From: Bauldia litoralis
Lineage (GTDB): Bacteria; Pseudomonadota; Alphaproteobacteria; Rhizobiales; Kaistiaceae
Length of the DNA stretch: 64,000 nucleotides
Assembly (NCBI RefSeq): GCF_900104485.1
Contig: NZ_FMXQ01000003.1
Location: 549,002 to 613,001 of the forward strand
Direction of reading: 5' to 3'
Positions 61,371 through 64,000 of the stretch are shown one piece after another. Under the pieces are notes generated by a model. That model saw nothing but the letters and a program-made list of their open reading frames with translations. It was not told the DNA's origin and did no database searches. The translations under genes were made by a program, and so were the position numbers. Within the stretch, counting starts at the first letter, position 1, and each line of letters starts with the position of its first letter.

Positions 61371-62639
61371 ATGGCTGACTACCTGACCGAACCGTTTCCC
61401 CGCCGTCGCGCCGTTGGCGTCGATGTCGGCGGGGTCGTGGTCGGCGGCGACACGCCGGTGGTCGTCCAGTCGATGACCAATACCGATACCGCCGATATCG
61501 ACGGCACCGTCCGCCAGGTGGCGGCGCTGGCCCGGGCCGGCTCGGAGCTGGTTCGCATCACCGTCGATCGCGACGAGGCCGCCGCCGCGGTGCCGCATAT
61601 CCGCGACCGGCTGGCGGCGCAGGGCGTCACCGTGCCGCTGATCGGCGATTTCCACTATATCGGCCACACGCTGCTGACCGAGCATCCGGCCTGCGCCGAG
61701 GCGCTCGACAAGTACCGGATCAACCCCGGCAATGTCGGCTTCGGCGAGAAGAAGGACCGGCAGTTCGCGACCCTGATCGAGATCGCCGCCCGCCATGGCA
61801 AGCCGGTTCGCATCGGCGTCAACTGGGGCTCGCTCGACCAGGCGCTGCTGACCCGGCTGATGGACGACAACGCCGCCAGCGCCAACCCAAGCTCGGCCCG
61901 CGACGTGATGCGCGAGGCGATCGTCCAGTCGGCGCTGCTGTCGGCCGCCCGCGCCGAGGAACTCGGCCTCGGGCGCGACCGGATCATCCTGTCGGCCAAG
62001 GTCAGCCAGGTGCAGGACCTGATCGCCGTCTATGCCGAGCTTGCCCGGCGCACCGACCACGCCCTCCATCTCGGGCTGACCGAGGCGGGCATGGGCTCGA
62101 AGGGCATCGTCGCCTCCTCGGCGGCGCTGTCGATCCTCCTGCAGCAGGGGATCGGCGACACCATCCGCATCTCGCTGACGCCGGAGCCCGGCGGCGACCG
62201 CACCCGCGAGGTGGTGGTGGCGCAGGAACTGCTGCAGACCATGGGCTTCCGCGCCTTCGTGCCGGTGGTCGCCGCCTGTCCCGGCTGCGGGCGGACGACC
62301 TCGACGGTCTTCCAGGAACTCGCCCGGCGGATCGAGGACGACCTCAGGACCAGCATGCCGGTGTGGCGGGAGAAATATCCCGGCGTCGAGGCGCTGCAGG
62401 TCGCGGTGATGGGCTGCATCGTCAACGGGCCGGGGGAATCGAAACACGCCGATATCGGCATCTCGCTGCCGGGCACCGGCGAGCAGCCGGCGGCGCCGGT
62501 CTTCGTCGACGGCAAGAAGGCGGCGACGCTGCGGGGCGCCAATATCGCCGACGACTTCCAGAAAATGGTTGCCGACTATATCGAGCGCCGCTTCGGACAG
62601 CCGTCCGCAGCCGCGGCAACGGCCGACGCGGCCGAATAG
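61371..62639 (+). CDS. ispG: 4-hydroxy-3-methylbut-2-enyl diphosphate synthase IspG (GcpE)
   Basis: 422 residues. [20 protein letters not shown] and [20 protein letters not shown] open the TIM-barrel; [10 protein letters not shown] and [11 protein letters not shown] follow. The 4Fe-4S cysteines are in [15 protein letters not shown] and [20 protein letters not shown]. It makes HMBPP from MEcPP in the non-mevalonate isoprenoid pathway. The C-terminal Ala-rich tail is normal. It lies 220 bases downstream of the zur-like gene with no clear terminator in between. Confidence 0.97.
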   Translation: MADYLTEPFPRRRAVGVDVGGVVVGGDTPVVVQSMTNTDTADIDGTVRQVAALARAGSELVRITVDRDEAAAAVPHIRDRLAAQGVTVPLIGDFHYIGHTLLTEHPACAEALDKYRINPGNVGFGEKKDRQFATLIEIAARHGKPVRIGVNWGSLDQALLTRLMDDNAASANPSSARDVMREAIVQSALLSAARAEELGLGRDRIILSAKVSQVQDLIAVYAELARRTDHALHLGLTEAGMGSKGIVASSAALSILLQQGIGDTIRISLTPEPGGDRTREVVVAQELLQTMGFRAFVPVVAACPGCGRTTSTVFQELARRIEDDLRTSMPVWREKYPGVEALQVAVMGCIVNGPGESKHADIGISLPGTGEQPAAPVFVDGKKAATLRGANIADDFQKMVADYIERRFGQPSAAAATADAAE

Positions 62640-62668
62640 CGCCGGAACCGGCCAGGGAGACGAAAGAC

Positions 62669-62941
62669 GTGAGCAACAAGGCGAAGACCGACGCGGAGGT
62701 CCGCTACGCCAAGGCGCAGAAGCGCGCCCAGGACGCGACCGAGGCCCAGAACGAGGCGGCGGCGGAGGCGAAGCGGGTCGACGAGAAGACCGAGCGGCTG
62801 CGGGCGCTGCGTCTTGCCAAGGAGGAAGCCGACCGCGTCGCCAAGGCGGCCGAGCCGCCGAAGAAGAAGGCCAAGCCGCGGGCCAAGAAGAAGGCCGCGG
62901 CAATCCCGGTCGAGGACCTCAACGCCAGCAACGACGACTGA
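62669..62941 (+). CDS. Lys/Ala/Glu-rich small helical protein
   Basis: 90 residues from a GTG at 62669 with GGGAGACGAAAGAC upstream; the open frame is longer, but its 5' part overlaps ispG. The protein is almost entirely a charged helix (KTERLRALRLAKEEADRVAK, likely coiled coil), ending with a basic patch (PPKKKAKPRAKKKAA) and the tail DLNASNDD. Basic tails of this kind often contact nucleic acid. It follows ispG by 29 bases, so it is probably co-transcribed. No named family is recognised. Confidence 0.68.
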   Translation: MSNKAKTDAEVRYAKAQKRAQDATEAQNEAAAEAKRVDEKTERLRALRLAKEEADRVAKAAEPPKKKAKPRAKKKAAAIPVEDLNASNDD

Positions 62942-62981
62942 GGCGCGGGGCGGCTACGCGCCGTTTCCCCCCGCATCCCGG

Positions 62982-63116
62982 TCAGGCGCCTTGCAGCTGG
63001 CCCTGCATCATCGCGGCGGCCACCACCGAGGCGATGCCGATCGGCCGGTAGCGGTCGACCAGGCTGGGCTTCGGCGTCGGGCGGATCTTGCGCGGCTGTG
63101 AAACGGTGGCGGTCAT
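62982..63116 (-). CDS. 44-residue protein with an excellent ribosome-binding site
   Basis: A short frame encoding MTATVSQPRKIRPTPKPSLV, then DRYRPIGIASVVAAAMMQGQ and LQGA. The ATG at 63116 follows AGGAGGGAAAG, a nearly perfect Shine-Dalgarno. A Pro/Arg/Lys-rich start and a short hydrophobic C-terminal segment are visible. Codon use (GCC, ATC, CGC) matches the genome. It is convergent with the gene before it. No family is recognised; the main support is the start signal. Confidence 0.55.
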   Translation of the reverse strand: MTATVSQPRKIRPTPKPSLVDRYRPIGIASVVAAAMMQGQLQGA

Positions 63117-63201
63117 CTTTCCCTCCTGCGGTGACTGTCCGGCGATGATCGCGCCGCCGGCCTGAACCGGCCCGGAACCGGGCGTTTAGGTGCGGTTCAC
63201 C

Positions 63202-63285
63202 AAGAGGCGGGGAGGGCTGACAGCCCGACCGGGAAGCGGGCCAAGAGGCGGGGAGGGCCTTTGGCCCGACCGGGAAACAAGACAG
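63202..63285. repeat. Family D repeat, two inverted-orientation units
   Basis: Two tandem units CCAAGAGGCGGGGAGGGC...GCCCGACCGGGAA, i.e. the reverse complement of the units inside dnaE2 (3299-3418) and at 43320-43645. The interval 63117-63362 has no gene; the rest of it shows nothing recognisable. Confidence 0.75.
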
Positions 63286-63362
63286 GCCCGTGCATCGCCT
63301 AAACCTCCCGTTAGGGCGGCGCTGCCATGCTTGGCGCTTCCCGCCACAGGAGACGCCCGGCC

Positions 63363-63887
63363 ATGGACAGCGCCATCGGATTCGTCCTCGGCAATTTCAC
63401 CCTGACCTTCTTCGTCATCGGGCTGGTCTTCTCGGCCGTGTCGCTGGCCCGCAGGCCGGCGCCGCGCACCGCGCCGGTGGTGGTCGAGGCGCTGTTCAAG
63501 TGGTTCCTGTTCTTCTCGATCGGCGCCAGCTACCTCTACAACGCGGTGATGCACACGGTGTTCGCCGAGATGGCGGCCAGCTTCATCGGCTGGGCCAACT
63601 CGCCGTTCCAGTACGAGGTCGGCTTCGCCAGCCTCGGCTTCGCGGCGGTCGGCTTCCTCGCCACGTGGCGGAGCTTCGACATGCGGCTCGCGGCGATCCT
63701 CGGTCCGGCGCTCTTTCTCTGGGGGGCGGCCTGCGGCCACATCTACCAGATGATCACCGCCCACAACTTCGCCCCCGGCAATGCCGGCATCATCTTCTGG
63801 ACCGACATCCTGCTGCCGATCGTCGGCTTCGTGTTCCTGTGGCTCCAGCGCCGCTACCAGCGCGACGGGCTGTCGCCGGCGCCGTAG
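63363..63887 (+). CDS. Small integral membrane protein (DUF6790-like)
   Basis: 174 residues from the ATG at 63363 (AGGAGACGCCCGGCC upstream). About four or five membrane spans: AIGFVLGNFTLTFFVIGLVF, WFLFFSIGASYLYNAVMHTV, VGFASLGFAAVGFLATW, LAAILGPALFLWGAACGHIY and IIFWTDILLPIVGFVFLWL. It resembles small membrane proteins grouped as DUF6790, with unknown function. It is the last gene in the window. Confidence 0.75.
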   Translation: MDSAIGFVLGNFTLTFFVIGLVFSAVSLARRPAPRTAPVVVEALFKWFLFFSIGASYLYNAVMHTVFAEMAASFIGWANSPFQYEVGFASLGFAAVGFLATWRSFDMRLAAILGPALFLWGAACGHIYQMITAHNFAPGNAGIIFWTDILLPIVGFVFLWLQRRYQRDGLSPAP

Positions 63888-63929
63888 GGGGCGGGCGAGG
63901 AGGGCGGAGCCCGGACGACCGAGGCCGGG

Positions 63930-64000
63930 CGCCCTCCACCACGCTTGGCGCGCCCCCTCCACCACCCTTCGGGCGGTCCCCCTCCCCCGTGAACGGGGGA
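63930..64000. repeat. Family A repeat at the right window edge
   Basis: CCCCCTCCACCACCCTTCGGGCGGTCCCCC... followed by CCTCCCCCGTGAACGGGG, the same type as 299-430 and 3934-4257. It runs off the window. No gene is visible after 63887. Confidence 0.7.

Noticed and set aside
1..64000. tRNA or rRNA genes, insertion sequences, phage attachment sites
   Set aside because: Scanned by eye for T-loop motifs, transposase reading frames and flanking direct repeats; none convincing. Short structured RNAs could still be missed without covariance models.

Overview
This 64 kb window is a GC-rich bacterial chromosome segment. It most likely comes from an alphaproteobacterium of the Hyphomicrobiales (Rhizobiales). 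Reasons: the imuA-imuB-dnaE2 SOS mutasome with a GTTC-N7-GTTC LexA box, a ~1600-residue NAD-dependent glutamate dehydrogenase, PhaR/phaAB polyhydroxybutyrate genes, divergent metXW versus chorismate mutase-hisC-tyrA, ftsEX opposite a zinc-ribbon/hpt pair, and the order rpmF-mtgA-ispA. I cannot name the genus. I found no tRNA, rRNA, IS element or CRISPR array.

Layout. 1-1.4 kb: M48 protease (cut by the edge), lemA and a small Cys-rich protein. 1.9-2.8 kb: AT-rich membrane-anchored gene broken by an apparent one-base deletion. 2.8-10.3 kb: imuA, imuB and dnaE2 on the minus strand, carrying five in-frame palindromic repeat insertions, with a brnT-brnA toxin-antitoxin module inserted on the opposite strand between imuB and dnaE2. 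10.4-19.6 kb: cupin protein, small membrane protein, NAD-GDH, UMF1-type MFS transporter, TPR/glycosyltransferase-like protein. 19.6-29.2 kb: purH, secreted protein with a VHL-beta-like domain, 26-residue membrane peptide, epimerase, heparinase-like protein, rsmB-type methyltransferase, CAP-RTX exoprotein, htpX. 29.3-36.9 kb: metX-metW-macro domain-extensin-like operon with tight stop/start overlaps, diverging from chorismate mutase-hisC-tyrA-SDR. 36.9-43.3 kb: DUF2125, gamma-glutamylcyclotransferase, ftsE-ftsX-ydcF-plsC, zinc-ribbon/DUF3426-hpt with a textbook terminator. 43.6-49.8 kb: methyltransferase, gloB-like hydrolase, EamA transporter, NYN-domain protein, glycosyltransferase. 49.9-61.2 kb: phaB, phaA, phaR, GGDEF/EAL protein, rpmF, mtgA, ispA, patatin, an AT-rich orphan gene, bdhA, zur-like regulator. 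61.4-64 kb: ispG, two small proteins and a membrane protein.

Functional links. phaA/phaB make 3-hydroxybutyryl-CoA for PHB and bdhA oxidises 3-hydroxybutyrate from PHB breakdown; TGC/GCA motifs upstream of bdhA and between phaA and phaR suggest common PhaR control. metX/metW act in methionine synthesis, chorismate mutase-hisC-tyrA in aromatic amino acids, ispG/ispA in isoprenoids, and mtgA/ftsEX in the cell wall and division.

The most unusual feature is the mutasome region. Four families of palindromic repeats that otherwise lie between genes occur here inside dnaE2 and imuB, in frame and at linker positions, reminiscent of Rickettsia palindromic elements. I saw no such insertions in any other gene of the window. 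The other candidates for new biology are the AT-rich orphan protein (58395-59711) and the bacterial VHL-like domain protein.
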